Below are positions 53,907 to 64,000 of a DNA stretch of 64,000 bases, one piece after another. Numbering within the stretch: position 1 is the first letter of the stretch; each line of letters opens with the position of its first letter. A program made the position numbers and the translations under genes. A model generated the notes under the pieces. That model was not told where the DNA came from. It did not search any database and saw only the letters and a program-made list of their open reading frames with translations. The stretch is from Leidyana gryllorum EB-2025a (taxonomy: Eukaryota > Apicomplexa), in the NCBI GenBank assembly GCA_048772705.1, contig JBLWGC010000230.1:310001-374000 (forward strand), read 5' to 3'.

Positions 53907-54428
53907 GTGTAGTGAACCCTCGGGAAATAAAATTGCCTATCAATATATCCATTTGCTAGATCCTGTCACCATGTTCCAAGGCCGTCTAGCTCGGTATCCA
54001 TAGAAACCAGGCTGCATTTGTGGGGGAGTGCCAGTCAAGAATGCCGGGGGCTCAGCAGAGGGGACGGGCAGTCTGATCAATCAATCGATCGAGCTAAACC
54101 TTAAGAATTCTTCTCACCTGGGAACCGGTCTAAATCCCTGAGGAAGTGGAAGAACTCTCCGTGCTGGTAGCTGTTTTCCCGCCAAATACCTGCGATCACA
54201 TTCGGCAATGGTTGAAAGATGATCAAGCAGGATTGAGAGAACAATAAGCTTCTAGCAGCTGAGCGTAGAGCATCAAAAGCGACATAGAGATAGCGATGAA
54301 GTCAGTTAGAGTTCGTCATTCAGAATCATCAGAATCATCACAGAACGTGTAGATTAGAGAAGAAGTTCAGAGTAAATAAGGGAAAGGAATAACGGCACTC
54401 AAAGTGTTTCACTCAGCAATAAGTTTAT
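53907..54428 (-). other. Gap with possible undetected small minus-strand gene
   Basis: About 520 bp with no long frame. On the minus strand 54285-54118 reads VAFDALRSAARSLLFSQSCL, then IWRENSYQHGEFFHFLRDLD, ending at a good GT donor (GTGAGAAG, from 54117). In another frame an exon after the acceptor near 54075 reads PSAEPPAFLTGTPPQMQPGF. These look like protein, but they do not join in one frame and I found no start codon. Either a small gene or upstream exons of the ANTH transcript. Confidence 0.25.
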
Positions 54429-56923
54429 CTAAACCCACCGGCCTCGGAAGAAACGGGAGACAAGCGCACGGATGCCACCATCCTCTTCGGTGGTCTCAGC
54501 TTCCTCTTCGGTGGTGTCGTCAGCAGAGGCAAGCACTCCCTTGACCTCTTCAGTGGTCTCTACCTCCTCTTCGGTCTCAGCGACAGCCTGGACCTCCTTG
54601 GCCTCTTCAGTGGTCTCTACCTCCTCTTCGGTCTCAGCGACAGCCTGGACCTCCTTGGACTCTTCAGTGGTCTCTACCTCCTCTTCGGTCTCAGCGACAG
54701 CCTGGACCTCCTTGGACTCTTCAGTGGTCTCTTCCTCGGTGGTCTCATCAGCAGCCTGGACCTCCTTGGCCTCTTCAGTGGTCTCTGCCTCCTCTTCGGT
54801 CTCAGCCACAGCCTGGACCTCCTTGGCCTCTTCAGTGGTCTCTTCCTCGGTGGTCTCAGCCACAGCCTGGACCTCCTTGGCCTCCTCAGTGGTCTCGGCC
54901 TCAGTAGTCTCGTCAGCAGCCTGGACCTCTTTGGCCTCTTCAGTGGTCTCTTCCTCGGTGGTCTCATCAACAGCCTGGACCTCCTTGGCCTCCTCGGTGG
55001 TCTCTTCCTCGGTGGTCTCCTCTTCCTCCTCGGGACTCAAGTCGGGAAGGGGGTACTCCTGGACCTTCTTTTGGGCTTCAGTGGTCTCCTGCGGGTCGTC
55101 CTCCTGATCGCGGCGGATCTCTTCGGTTTCAGCACCCCATTTGGGAAGATCGTCACCAGCACCTTCACGCCACGACTCAGAGCCGGCTCCACTCGGGTCA
55201 CCGACAGTCTCCTGCTGGCCACCGCCAATGCCACTGGCAGATTGTTCGGCTCCCACCTCCTGGAGGTGGCGGGCCCTCTTGGGGGCCTTCTCGGTGGTTT
55301 CAGCGGCCACTTCAGTGGTCTCGGCCTCCTTCTCATTGTTTCCGCCCAGGTTGTTCTTCATTTCCTCGACTTTGGCTTTGATCTTATGACCGGCTTCTTC
55401 AGCCTTCTCTTTGATCTTCTTGCCTGCATCGCTGATCTGGTCGCCAATATCTCCCATGAGAGCTTTGCCTTCGGTGGTCTCGGCCTCGGCCTCCTCCTCG
55501 TCGAGCTGCAGCATCGCCTTGGGGGCGGCTTCAGTAGTCTCGGCAGCTTCGGTAGTTTCGGCCTCCTCCTCGTCGAGCTGCAGCATCGCCTTGGGGGCGG
55601 CTTCAGTAGTCTCGGCAGCTTCGGTAGTTTCGGCCTCCTCCTCGTCAAGCTGCTGCATGGCCTTTGACGCCTCGGTCGTTTCGGCTTCGGCTTCGGTGGT
55701 CTCGCTACCTTCTTCGAAGATCGCTTCAGGGTCGACCATCAGGACAACCTTGATGCCGGCCTTCTGGGCAATGTTGTCTACCATATCAGTAGTTTCGGCT
55801 TCGTGCTCGGTGGTCTCAGCTTCGGATTCCTCAATCTGTGGATGACCGGGATGGTTCATAACCAAGCCCTCAGTAGGGTCTCTCACCGCTTGGAGGCGTC
55901 GGCGACGCAAATCCGGAAGATGGTCCTTGATTTCGTCTCCAAGGTCTTCACCGCTCTTGCGAGCCTTGTCGATGACCTTGTTGAGGCCCTTCTTCATCTT
56001 CTCGATCTCAGCCTTAGCCTTCTTCTTGTTCTTGCCATCAACCATCTTTTCAACTCTCTCCTCGAGTTTCTTGAGTTGCTTGGCGCGTTTGTGGATCTCT
56101 TCTTTAGCCAGATCAGTCGGAGAATCAGATCGGAAGAGACCGGCACTCTGATCTTCGTTCAAGAAACCAGCCAACAGGGAGACCTCGAGGTCATCAATAG
56201 CGAGTCCAAGGGCTTTCTTGGTCTCAGAAGCCATATCGCTGCCACTCAAAAGCTTCTCAATACGATCCTTGGCATCTTCAGAAGTCTTCAAAAAATCATC
56301 GGTACGACTGCCCTTGAAGAAATCAAAGAGGGAACGGATGTCCAGGCCACTGGTGAGATCGGAATAACGGCGTTCAGCTTTGCCTCGGAGGTTCTCTCCT
56401 TTTCCTTTGGCATCATAGTAGCCGCCGCGGGCTTCGTCAGCAGCACCCTTAGCGGAATCCTTGACGCCGCCAAACCAACTGCTTCCAGACAAGTTCTCCA
56501 ACACATCGCTGCCCTTCTTCGCTCCCTTCTTTCCGAGCTCAGCAGCCTTGTCGGCAGCAGCCTTGGCGCCCTTCTTGGCCTCGTCGTAAGCGGAGTCAGC
56601 AAACTCCTCCTTCTTGGATCGGCCGAACCATCTGCCGCTGACGTCGGTGACCTTGTTGGTGGACCATTTGTTGCCAAGAGACTCAGGGATGTCGTAGTGA
56701 CTGTTACCGAACCAGCCGCCTGACAGGTTGTTGATCAGGTCAATTCCAGAGTTCCAGTCAGCGGCAGATTCCATCAGGGCGCCCATGGCCAGAGACTGGT
56801 AGTCAAATGTCCACTCGAAAGCACAATACCACTTACTGCTGCTCCATCACCAAGGTTGGGGACATCAACTGCCGCATTGGACACCGATGCGGCGATGGTG
56901 CAAAGATAGAAAATGGAACGCAT
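54429..56923 (-). CDS. Secreted acidic repeat protein, paralogue 1
   Basis: Two exons (56923-56837, 56795-54429), 41-nt intron, 817 residues. Exon 1 is 29 codons: a signal peptide (MRSIFYLCTIAASVSNA) plus AVDVPNLGDGAA. The mature N-terminal 300 residues are shared with paralogue 2: ALMESAADWN, two or more WFG repeats, KGKGENLRGKAERRYSDLT, SPTDLAKEEIHKR and LEERVEKMVDG, mostly helical and Lys/Glu/Ala-rich. The remaining 480 residues exist only here: ETTE-type acidic repeats and a 24-residue duplicated unit. No membrane anchor is seen, so it is probably secreted or stored in secretory organelles. Not recognised outside this locus. The repeats generate long antisense frames on the plus strand, which are shadows. 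Confidence 0.88.
54480..55031 (-). repeat. About nine ETTEEAKEVQAV-type tandem repeats
   Basis: Units of about 18-19 residues of the form ETTEEETTEEAKEVQAVx or ETEEEVETTEEAKEVQAVA follow each other about nine times at the end of the secreted protein. The DNA units (54-57 bp, with CTGGACCTCCTTGGCCTC as a marker on the plus strand) are close to identical, so the array is young and probably length-variable. Confidence 0.9.
55485..55660 (-). repeat. Duplicated 24-residue acidic repeat in the secreted protein
   Basis: Two nearly identical 72-bp units (about 55503-55574 and 55575-55646) encode KAMLQLDEEEAETTEAAETT plus EAAP, flanked by partial copies with the same KAMxQLDEEE start. Same acidic-threonine theme as the larger array. 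Confidence 0.85.
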
Positions 56924-57304
56924 CGCTGTGATCGATCAAAATCGTGAACAAATACGTGCAACAAGGTGCAGCCCTCAGTTGCATGCTTCAAGCCCATCCA
57001 GTCCGTGCCTCGAAGGGCGCGTCATGGCGGCCAGTGTAAAAGCTCATACAGAGCGGTCCGATGTATCGAACATATTTACACACACCAAGACTTGTGTGTG
57101 GCGATGAAGTAGGGTCACATTGCCGCTTAATGGAGGATTTTCAGGAGCTATTGAGCTCCCAGCTACATCGACGGTACCATTGTTTACTTGAATGTTGCTT
57201 CATACATTGTTCTGGAGAATACATGCCAGTTGAAAGCTGGACCGGCCTATGACCCCAGTGGAGTGTGAGAAGGTCGAGTGTAATGTTTGTTGTTGACATG
57301 GAGA
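56924..57304. other. Intergenic stretch between secreted paralogues, no gene seen
   Basis: 381 bp upstream of paralogue 1 and downstream of paralogue 2. Only short frames. It should hold the promoter of paralogue 1. Confidence 0.5.
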
Positions 57305-58410
57305 TCAGTGATTGGGGAAATGACTCGTGATTTCGTCTCCGAGATCCTCTCCGGCATCGCGAGCTTTGGAAATCAGTTTTTGTAGGCCCTGACGCATCTT
57401 CTTCAGCTCCTTCTCAGCAGTTTTCTTCGGCTTGCCATCGGCCATATGTTCTACACGCTCCTCGAGTTTCTTCAGTTGCTTCATGCGCTTGTTGATTTCA
57501 TCTTTGGCCAAGTCTGTCGGTGTTTCGGACCGGAAGAGGCCAGCTGTCATTTCGTGGGTGAGATGGTTGAGCATCAAAGAGACCTCGAGATCGTTGATGG
57601 CGGACCCGATAGCCACTCTAGTTTTGTCTTCGATGTTGCTGTTGCCGAGGATTTCCTTCAAACGCTGTCTGGCGGCCTCAGCGCTGACCAGATCATTGCT
57701 CGAATGTCCTCTTCCTCCGAATATGTTCCAGAAGGAGTTTAGGTCCATGAATTGTGTGAGATCCGAATAGCTTCTCTCTACTTTACCTCTGAGATTCTCG
57801 CCTTTGCCCTTCAAATGATAGTATTCACCACGGGCCTTGTCCTCGGCTCCTTTTGCCGAGTGGGCAGCCCCACGGAACCATCCACCACTCATATTCTCAA
57901 CAGTCTTGGGCTCTCTCCAGGCTCCGTCGTCTACGCGATGCTTGTCAGAGGTGGATTTACGGCCCCAGCCCCACAGGATGGAAGAGTCCGAGTCATCTTT
58001 GAGATTCTCCAGAGCTTTTCCTCCCTTTGCTACGCCTTCTCGGCCGTACTCGGAGGCCTTCTTGGCGCCCCGCTCGCCGAAATCAGCAGCCTTCTTTACG
58101 CCATCCTTGAGACTGTCATAGGCCGCGTCGGCGGTCTTTTCGGTCTTTGATCGACCGAACCATCGGGTGGCCATACTGTCAGGAGCGCGATTGCTCCATT
58201 TTGTCGAAAGATCAGTGATCAATTCCATGCCGAGATTCCAGTCTGCCGCCGATTCCATCAAAGCGTTCACCGCAAGGGACTGTCAGGGTACTCATATTTG
58301 CACCACCAACGTTCACCACCTACCGCCGCGCCATTTCCAAAGTTGGGGACGTCTACAGCCGCGTTACAAAGCGACGCTCCGATAATGGTTGACTGGAGAA
58401 GAGTTCGCAT
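57305..58410 (-). CDS. Secreted protein, paralogue 2 without repeats
   Basis: Two exons (58410-58324, 58279-57305), 44-nt intron, 353 residues. Exon 1 is again exactly 29 codons: signal peptide (MRTLLQSTIIGASLCNA) plus AVDVPNFGNGAA, and the intron position is identical to paralogue 1. The mature part repeats the shared plan: ALMESAADWN, RWFGRSKTEKTADAAYDS, KGKGENLRGKVERSYSDLT, ETPTDLAKDEINKRMKQLKK, LEERVEHMADGKPKK, ending EDLGDEITSHFPNH, where paralogue 1 continues into its repeats. So the acidic tail is an addition to paralogue 1 or a loss here. Helical, Lys-rich, no membrane anchor. Family not recognised; likely lineage-specific. Confidence 0.88.
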
Positions 58411-58644
58411 TTTCGTAAAGTTATCGTCAGTTCCTCAGAGGTGCGGCCGAGTGCAACGAGTGCAGATGGAGTCACCTTGGATGCATGCACATTCGGGCAT
58501 TACCCACCCGTGAAGTTTAGTGTGTTTCGAAACGACCATTGAGGTCTCAACTCTAACATGAGAGGGCTGTGAAACATCAAAGCGCGCGGAAAACCGCCAC
58601 TTGAACATACATTTCACATCCGACGTTGTGGTATTAAGAGCAGT

Positions 58645-59814
58645 ATGACGGTTGAGGAAGGAGCAATGCAGTGCCAAGCACGTTCGGCAGTCTTCCCTGC
58701 AGATAGCTCATCAACGAGTCTCATGAAGTTTCGCAGATTGCTGTCGAAAGTATGTCTTGAAGTCGAAGCGCACGGAGCGCTTTCTTATGTTCTCTCGTCA
58801 TTGGAAGCCACGGAGTCGCAAGGGCCAAGAGTGAGGAAGCTCACGGCCTTAGAGAGAGAAATCTTCTCTACGATATACAGTATGCTCGCCTTTGAGAGGA
58901 CCATACATCACTTTGTGCTTACTTTCTTAAGTACCGGATACGTCTTGTGTCTCCATTTACAAACGCTCACTCTCCAACGACGTACCGCTAACGCCCTTTT
59001 AGCCAACTTGGACAGTGGGCGAGCAGTGGCGATATACATCGCGGCCATCTGTCAGTCTCATCTGGCTCTGTTGCGGCTGGTCGTGGACTACGAGTCACGT
59101 TATCCACAGTCGATTCGTCGCAGCAGCAAAGTGACACCAATTACACGTTCACATCTTGTGCGGGAGGAGCCGTATCTGAACTTGAACTTGCGTGTCGGGG
59201 TACAGGTACCAATGTATCTGGCCTCGGAGGACAAGGCAGTTGGGTCAGTGCCTCTTGATTTCGAGATCATCATATTGGGTGAACGATTTTATCGCAGTGG
59301 TCTGACTGTTTGTGCGTCGCTGAGTGACCTCTCAGATGGTCATAACATTCGACCTCACGCGCCGACGAATCGAGTAGTCACGCTGGTAGCGGAAACAGAG
59401 CTGCACGCCTTAGAGTTACGGTTCAGAGCCACAAACTTAGTCGCGGACGCCAAGAGACATAAGTCAATGCTCGATATGGGGCCACAGCTGGATAACTCCC
59501 ACATCTTTGCTTCAGCCGAGGTGTGTATGAAGCTCGAGGAGGCGAAACGGATGGCCCGCGTATCGGATGAGAAGCTGACAAACCTTCGTGACCCAAAGGT
59601 TCAGCCTGCCAGAACCCCTGAAGGTACACCGCTGTCGAACTTCATGGCAGCGTCCCTCCAACAGTGGGTCAGTCCTCCTAACCAGTGGTTTCCAGCTCCG
59701 GCGACGGCCCAGCGTACATTGAGTAGTTACTTTGACGTGCAACGAATCGATCCCCAGATTAGACAGTTTCGTGAGAAGTCTTGGGCAGCCCTCGTCAACG
59801 GGGATCTCTTTTAA
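58645..59814 (+). CDS. Unknown protein, 389 residues
   Basis: Single exon from ATG 58645. I recognise no family. The N-terminal half is helical (FRRLLSKVCLEVEAHGALSY, LEREIFSTIYSMLAFERTIH, ALLANLDSGRAVAIYIAAIC); the middle looks like beta structure (LNLRVGVQVPMYLA, LDFEIIILGERFYRSGL); the end is proline-rich and disordered. There is no signal peptide; one hydrophobic stretch (FVLTFLSTGYVLCLHLQTL) is amphipathic and probably not a membrane segment. The start is divergent from secreted paralogue 2, 234 bp away. Coding status rests on length and composition. Confidence 0.72.
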   Translation: MTVEEGAMQCQARSAVFPADSSSTSLMKFRRLLSKVCLEVEAHGALSYVLSSLEATESQGPRVRKLTALEREIFSTIYSMLAFERTIHHFVLTFLSTGYVLCLHLQTLTLQRRTANALLANLDSGRAVAIYIAAICQSHLALLRLVVDYESRYPQSIRRSSKVTPITRSHLVREEPYLNLNLRVGVQVPMYLASEDKAVGSVPLDFEIIILGERFYRSGLTVCASLSDLSDGHNIRPHAPTNRVVTLVAETELHALELRFRATNLVADAKRHKSMLDMGPQLDNSHIFASAEVCMKLEEAKRMARVSDEKLTNLRDPKVQPARTPEGTPLSNFMAASLQQWVSPPNQWFPAPATAQRTLSSYFDVQRIDPQIRQFREKSWAALVNGDLF

Positions 59815-59910
59815 TGTTATACATAGCAATTGATCGCAGTGACCGACTAATTAGTCCGCCTCTTCAAGTTTGGTGGGATTTAATTTTTGTTTGCGGCTAT
59901 TGTCAGCAAC

Positions 59911-62465
59911 ATGCAATCGGGGCCTTATCCACCCCAACCGAGGATCCCAATGGACCCGAGGCTTGCTATGGGCTATTATGGGATGTATCAACCCCCTCCC
60001 TTTGCTGGAGCCCCCGAGTTTGTACCACCTCCTGCTTATACTCAGCCTTGGGGCCCACCACCCATGGATCCTCCGCCTCACGTCGATCCAGGGCGCTTTC
60101 CATTCCTGGGTCCACCGGGGAGAACAATTGTTCTGCCTCCCATTAGTGCGAGAGCGCCGTCGTATAAGATCCCGTTGCCGAGCGGTAAGTGGCGTTGTAA
60201 ATCGGCTGTTCTCCCATTTACGGCTTTCCAGACTGCGAAGGGATCATTTTTGCTTTGGAAGGCAAGTATGACTGTGGGGATGACATGGTGTGCGATGCTG
60301 CTTACAAGGTACTGTGTGCGATTGCAGATCGCCATGAGAAGATGATTGCCACCAATTTCGAGCAAATGTGCAAGGGCCGTTCACGGAGTCAAATTACAAA
60401 GCAATTGGATACTTCTTGGATCACTTCGGCCTATTTGGCGTCGAGACTGGTCGTCATTGCCAACGAAATGATCGATGGCGCCGAAAGAGTATTGGCGGAT
60501 CGCGCCGCATCTCGAAGCAGTAACGAGTACATTTGGGACGATGTGATACACCTCTCCAATACCTATGGGCGATGTGAGGCGTTAGTGAGTATTCTCCAAG
60601 CGTTGGAACGCTGGATGCAAATCCGCTACACCCTGGGCTGTTGCGAGACACGTACCACCAAGAAGAAGGAGAAAGCCAAAGAAAAGCCGACCAAGGCTTC
60701 TATACTCAATAGACCTGAAGCCTTACCTCGGACCCGAATGCCGAGGCGGAATGTCATCTCGATTGGCGAGTTCGCAGACACATTAGAAAGCTCCAAGTCA
60801 CTCCCCCTACCACAACCTCCCGTCAGAGAGAACTTTTACCCTTCTCTGGTCCGACTGTTCTCTCGATTCTCCGACCTGTGGTGCCGAGTGGCCGTCGCGG
60901 CTCAGAATGAACTCGTGCGAAAACGCCTGGAAATGATCCAGGCGCGCGCACAAGAGCAACCGCAAGAGAGTCAAACCTTCTTGGACCCAATGCTCAATGA
61001 AGTCTTCTTGGAATCAGTCAAAGAGGCAGAATTCCAAGCTTGGCGCGATCAGAGACGCAGTAGTCAGGGGGTCAATGACATGAGTGAAGGGTCACGCCGT
61101 ACCAATGATACCGCCAGCACCGATGCAAAGGTCTTACTGTCAGCTGACTCTCAAACTATGCCCGATATGGAGGCCAAGAAAGCCAGACTGGAGCGAATGA
61201 TAGCTCAAGTCAAACAGAATGATGTCAGTATCACTGCTCCCTTCGCGGCCGGCTCGTGTGTTGCCATGCGCAGTGTCTTTGCCCTGGCCAGCATACTGAG
61301 CCGAGTCGGTGATCCTGAACTCATGAAACAAGTCGTCAAGTGCTTCGTTGGTATCTGGAACAATCTCAAAGCTCAGCCTCCTTCTCTGGGCACCATACCC
61401 CTGCTGTTCTGCGATATTGGCTCATGCATGAACGAACCCTTATTGCAGATGGGATGGGAAATGTGTATTCAAGCGGGCCTCACCGGAGAATGGAAACAGA
61501 TTCAGGAACAGTTCAACCAAATGTGCTACACATTGGCGTTGCACTGCTTACATTGTTTCGGACGATTCACCTCCCTGCACCTCTTCCCGGCTGTTGGAGG
61601 ATCCCTGACTGCATGTTTAGACATCACAGAGGTCTTCCCTCCCGAAGCCTTTGTTCCGGTTGATCTTCCCATGGCACAAGCGGCTCTACTGGTCGTGCTC
61701 GTGACCGTTGAAGAGATACAACTGTCCAACACCGTCTCACCCGAGGCCCAACGTGATCTGCGAGACCTGCTCTATCGACTGGTATACGCTGCATGGGGTA
61801 GTGCAGTAGTCGTGGGGCGAGTCAAAGGTTTGGTTTCCGACCCCGTGAGCGTTGCAGACAACCAAGACCCAGACGCACAAGTCCTGAGGCAGCTGATCGA
61901 ACATCTGCAACCTCACTTGCGGGCCCGAGTTGTCAATATACTTAAACACAAGTATCCCTACTTGCGAATTCAAGATCTGTCCGGTTCTGCCGAACCAGTA
62001 ACGGCCACACCCATTAATTCACCAGACCCTCTTAGGAGTAATGAGCCACAAATTGCTGCCGGATCCTACACCAAACCTCAACCATCGTTTAATGAGGTCA
62101 AGCCAACCGGATTGGTGGACACAGTAAAGGAGAAGTGCACGCCCCCAATTGCGGAACAGTATTGTGTGCTTTTCGAGCACTTTGTACACACGATCGCACA
62201 CGTCCTGATGGGGATGATTAACGAGAGTGTGGTTGCCAGGAGCTTGTTATCGGTGACTCTGCCAATCATGCAACACATTCTGGTCCTCACTAAGAGCAAT
62301 CCATGGTCACGGATTGTGGATGCAATGATGAGTCCCGAGTGGTCGATGCCTGGGGCAAGCTTCTTCGCGTCGGAGTTACCGCAGTTGTCAGCGGAGTTGG
62401 ATCTGTGTGACAGCGATCTGACGGACGAGCCAGAATTTGAGGACACAGGAATGTATGATGTTTAG
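59911..62465 (+). CDS. Large helical protein with proline-rich start, unknown function
   Basis: Exons 59911-60184 and 60232-62465 (47-nt intron) give 835 residues. The first 90 residues are Pro/Gly/Tyr-rich (MYQPPPFAGAPEFVPPPAYT), as in RNA-binding or condensate proteins. After the junction comes CEGIIFALEGKYDCGDDMVC. The rest is almost all helix with many hydrophobic blocks (VLCAIADRHEKMIATNFEQM, LVRLFSRFSDLWCRVAVAAQ, MRSVFALASILSRVGDPELM, FVHTIAHVLMGMINESVVAR), suggesting an alpha-solenoid or complex scaffold. A basic KKKEKAKEKPTK linker lies near residue 220, and the end is acidic. No enzyme motif. I do not recognise it. Confidence 0.75.
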
Positions 62466-62511
62466 CACGCATGCTGGCTGTCACACCCCACTCATATTTG
62501 TATCATTCAAC

Positions 62512-62971
62512 ATGTCGGACGACCTGGACATTACTTCTATTGCTGAGGTGGAGGATACCTACTGTTGTGGTATGATAACCCGGAAGAAGAGCAAAGCGCA
62601 CACTCGGGAGGAATATCTGAACACTTTGTTCGTCAGAGACTCCGAAAGGCTATGGCCAGTTCCTCGAGTTTTTCTGCCGATATGGAAGGAGGCTGGAGAG
62701 CTTCATGCGGTAAGTGAGGGTGAATAGGTCTAGGGTTTCATGTGTGGATGCACGACAGGTAATTCGAGTGAACGAGGATCAGATTCCGGACACTCCTTAT
62801 GCTGACGGGGAGCAACCTGCAGGAGAAGTGATAGAGCCATTCTGTGTGCACAGAGGCAGCTTCCATCCCGTTGAAGAGAACTTCTACGAGCACCGTCAGC
62901 AAATGGCCAGATACGATGCTCAGCAGCGCCGTCGGACGGCCCGAGCTTTGAGACATGCTATCAGACAATGA
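62512..62971 (+). CDS. Small protein of unknown function, 136 residues
   Basis: Exons 62512-62709 and 62759-62971 with a 49-nt GT-AG intron. The N-terminus is acidic (MSDDLDITSIAEVEDTYCCG), the middle compact (TREEYLNTLFVRDSERLWPV, RVFLPIWKEAGELHA), the end a basic helix (HRQQMARYDAQQRRRTARAL). No family recognised. It lies 46 bp after the previous gene and 36 bp before the SM gene, all on one strand. Confidence 0.68.
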
Positions 62972-63007
62972 CTCTGTTTAGTAGTTAGATATAACAAACC
63001 GATATCA

Positions 63008-64000
63008 ATGTTTGGCCCATCTCGCTTCTTTTCAGAAGGGAACGTGGGTGCCGGCTTGCTTCCCATAGTTTCTCAGGGTAGCTTGAGCAACTCTAATAAC
63101 CCTACCCCTCATCAAAGCTCAGTAAAATGTTCGTTGCTCCAATACGCTCGCGAGACACTCAAGGACGGCTTAGGGAACTACGCTTCGAACCACAAGATTC
63201 TGTATGTTGACAAGGAGACTCAGGGGATCCTAAGCTTGGCACTGAGCTTTTCTGAGCTCCTTGCCTACAACTTTCTCGATGTCGACAACATTGATACAAT
63301 GCCGGACGCTGGCAACGAGAGTCACACTACCGACTCTCTGCAGGCGGTGGTATTTGTGCGCCCAACTGATGCAAATATCAGTCGGTTGTGTGCAGTTCTG
63401 CACCGGCCTTACTTCCATGAACACCATTTAATATTCTGTAATGCTCTGTCAGAAGAGGATTTGGGTCGTCTGGCGCGAGCCGATGCCGAGAAGAAGACCG
63501 TTACGCGGGTTATGGAGCTGTATTTGGATTACTATATAATCCGTCCGCGTCTCTTCAGTCTGGAGGTTCCATCATGTGTGCGGCTGATGGCCGGAGACCG
63601 CACCTGTTGGCAGCCATTTGAAGACTGCATATTCCATCGCATCCTCGAAGGACTGTCGTCAGTGGTGCTGACGGCAGCCAAAGCTGCTGCACAGACTTCC
63701 TCAGCGGGTTCTCGCCAACTGATCCCCTCCATCAGAGTTTCTTCGAGTTCACAAATCGCCACTGTTCTCGGCATGCAGTTACTAAGCAAACTCAAAGGCT
63801 CGTGGCTCGAATTATTGAGAGATATGAAGAATGACCGTCCCGCCAGCCTCGAAAAGGGCAATACGGCGGTCGTTCTAATCCTCGACCGACGCGATGATAT
63901 GCTCACTCCTTTTGTCACTCCTTGGACCTATCAGGTGAGTTTACAGTAATTGTCCCAACTCGAGCTGATGTCTTCTCCCCTCCACAGGCAATGATCCAAG
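63008..64000 (+). CDS. VPS45: VPS45-like Sec1/Munc18 protein, C-terminus beyond window
   Basis: SM proteins bind syntaxins and drive SNARE assembly; VPS45 acts at the endosome and trans-Golgi. Exon 1 runs 63008-63934; a 53-nt intron (63935-63987) follows, and 13 bases of exon 2 (GCA ATG ATC CAA G) reach the window edge. The junction reads AVVLILDRRDDMLTPFV, then TPWTYQ joined to AMIQ, matching [20 protein letters not shown] then AMVHE of human VPS45. Upstream, VDKETQGILSLALSFSELLA and VVFVRPTDANISRLCAVL are typical SM domain 1. A 45-residue Ser/Asn-rich N-terminal extension precedes the usual start. The VPS45 choice over other SM members rests mainly on the WTYQAM junction. Confidence 0.86.

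Noticed and set aside
54480-55031. Direct repeats checked as a CRISPR-like array
   Set aside because: Units are contiguous coding repeats in one open frame without spacers, in a eukaryotic gene.
54472-56723. Three long plus-strand frames (54472-55107, 55071-55667, 55803-56723, the last 306 codons)
   Set aside because: They are antisense to the secreted repeat protein, made of Ser/Val/Leu-rich shadows of its Glu/Thr/Lys codons. The minus-strand protein has a signal exon and a paralogue, so it is the real gene.
1-64000. Search by eye for transposons, LTR elements, viral capsid genes, tRNA and rRNA
   Set aside because: No reverse transcriptase, integrase, transposase, capsid signature, terminal repeats, tRNA cloverleaf or rRNA block was recognised.

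Overview
The window looks like nuclear DNA of an apicomplexan parasite with a very compact, GC-rich genome. The strongest lineage evidence is a full-length GAP50 gene (38737-40101), the membrane anchor of the gliding motor. ATG12 (minus strand, 40141-40579) ends in alanine instead of glycine, which also fits known apicomplexan biology. Genes are packed head to head or tail to tail with gaps of 0-150 bp, and introns are very small: most 40-60 nt, several only 25-39 nt. This combination resembles compact gregarine genomes, but that assignment is inference. I saw no transposon, retroelement, virus-derived gene, tRNA, rRNA or CRISPR array.

Layout. 1-2493 (minus) is one open frame running off the left edge, a low-complexity protein of unknown function with LPxLL repeats. 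3021-4090 is a divergent histone H2B/H3 pair. 4629-22734 is a giant HECT ubiquitin ligase of about 5915 residues with one 12.6-kb exon. It is followed by the ribosome-assembly helicase SPB4/DDX55 (22775-25315), a protein kinase with a long coiled-coil repeat region (25431-29915), a UVRAG/Vps38-like protein (29993-31591) and a phospholipase C-like protein that has lost its catalytic residues (31611-34469). 34607-36508 (minus) carries an unknown protein, a POLE3/Dpb4-like histone-fold protein and an Rrp15-like protein; the last two overlap in different frames. Rad4/XPC starts 22 bp away on the other strand (36531-38673), followed by GAP50. ATG12 and glutaminyl cyclase (40578-41543) share overlapping start codons. 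Next come eIF4E (minus), a USP deubiquitinase, an unknown protein, ribokinase (minus) and another unknown protein (minus).

48829-52010 is a tandem run of three diverged single-exon genes; the first carries an F-box-like start and all share a PGxYxxxWRV core. An ANTH-domain (AP180/CALM) gene converges on them with overlapping stop codons. 54429-58410 (minus) is a tandem pair of secreted paralogues with identical 29-codon signal-peptide exons; one has gained long acidic ETTE repeats. The right end has three genes of unknown function and the start of a VPS45-like SM protein.

Functionally the window mixes ubiquitin handling (HECT, USP, an F-box candidate), endosome and autophagy traffic (UVRAG-like, ATG12, ANTH, VPS45), chromatin and repair (H2B, H3, POLE3-like, Rad4), ribosome assembly and translation (SPB4, Rrp15-like, eIF4E), motility (GAP50) and a lineage-specific secreted family. 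Most multi-exon models here were built by reading GT-AG junctions and frame continuity by eye, so individual splice sites may move.
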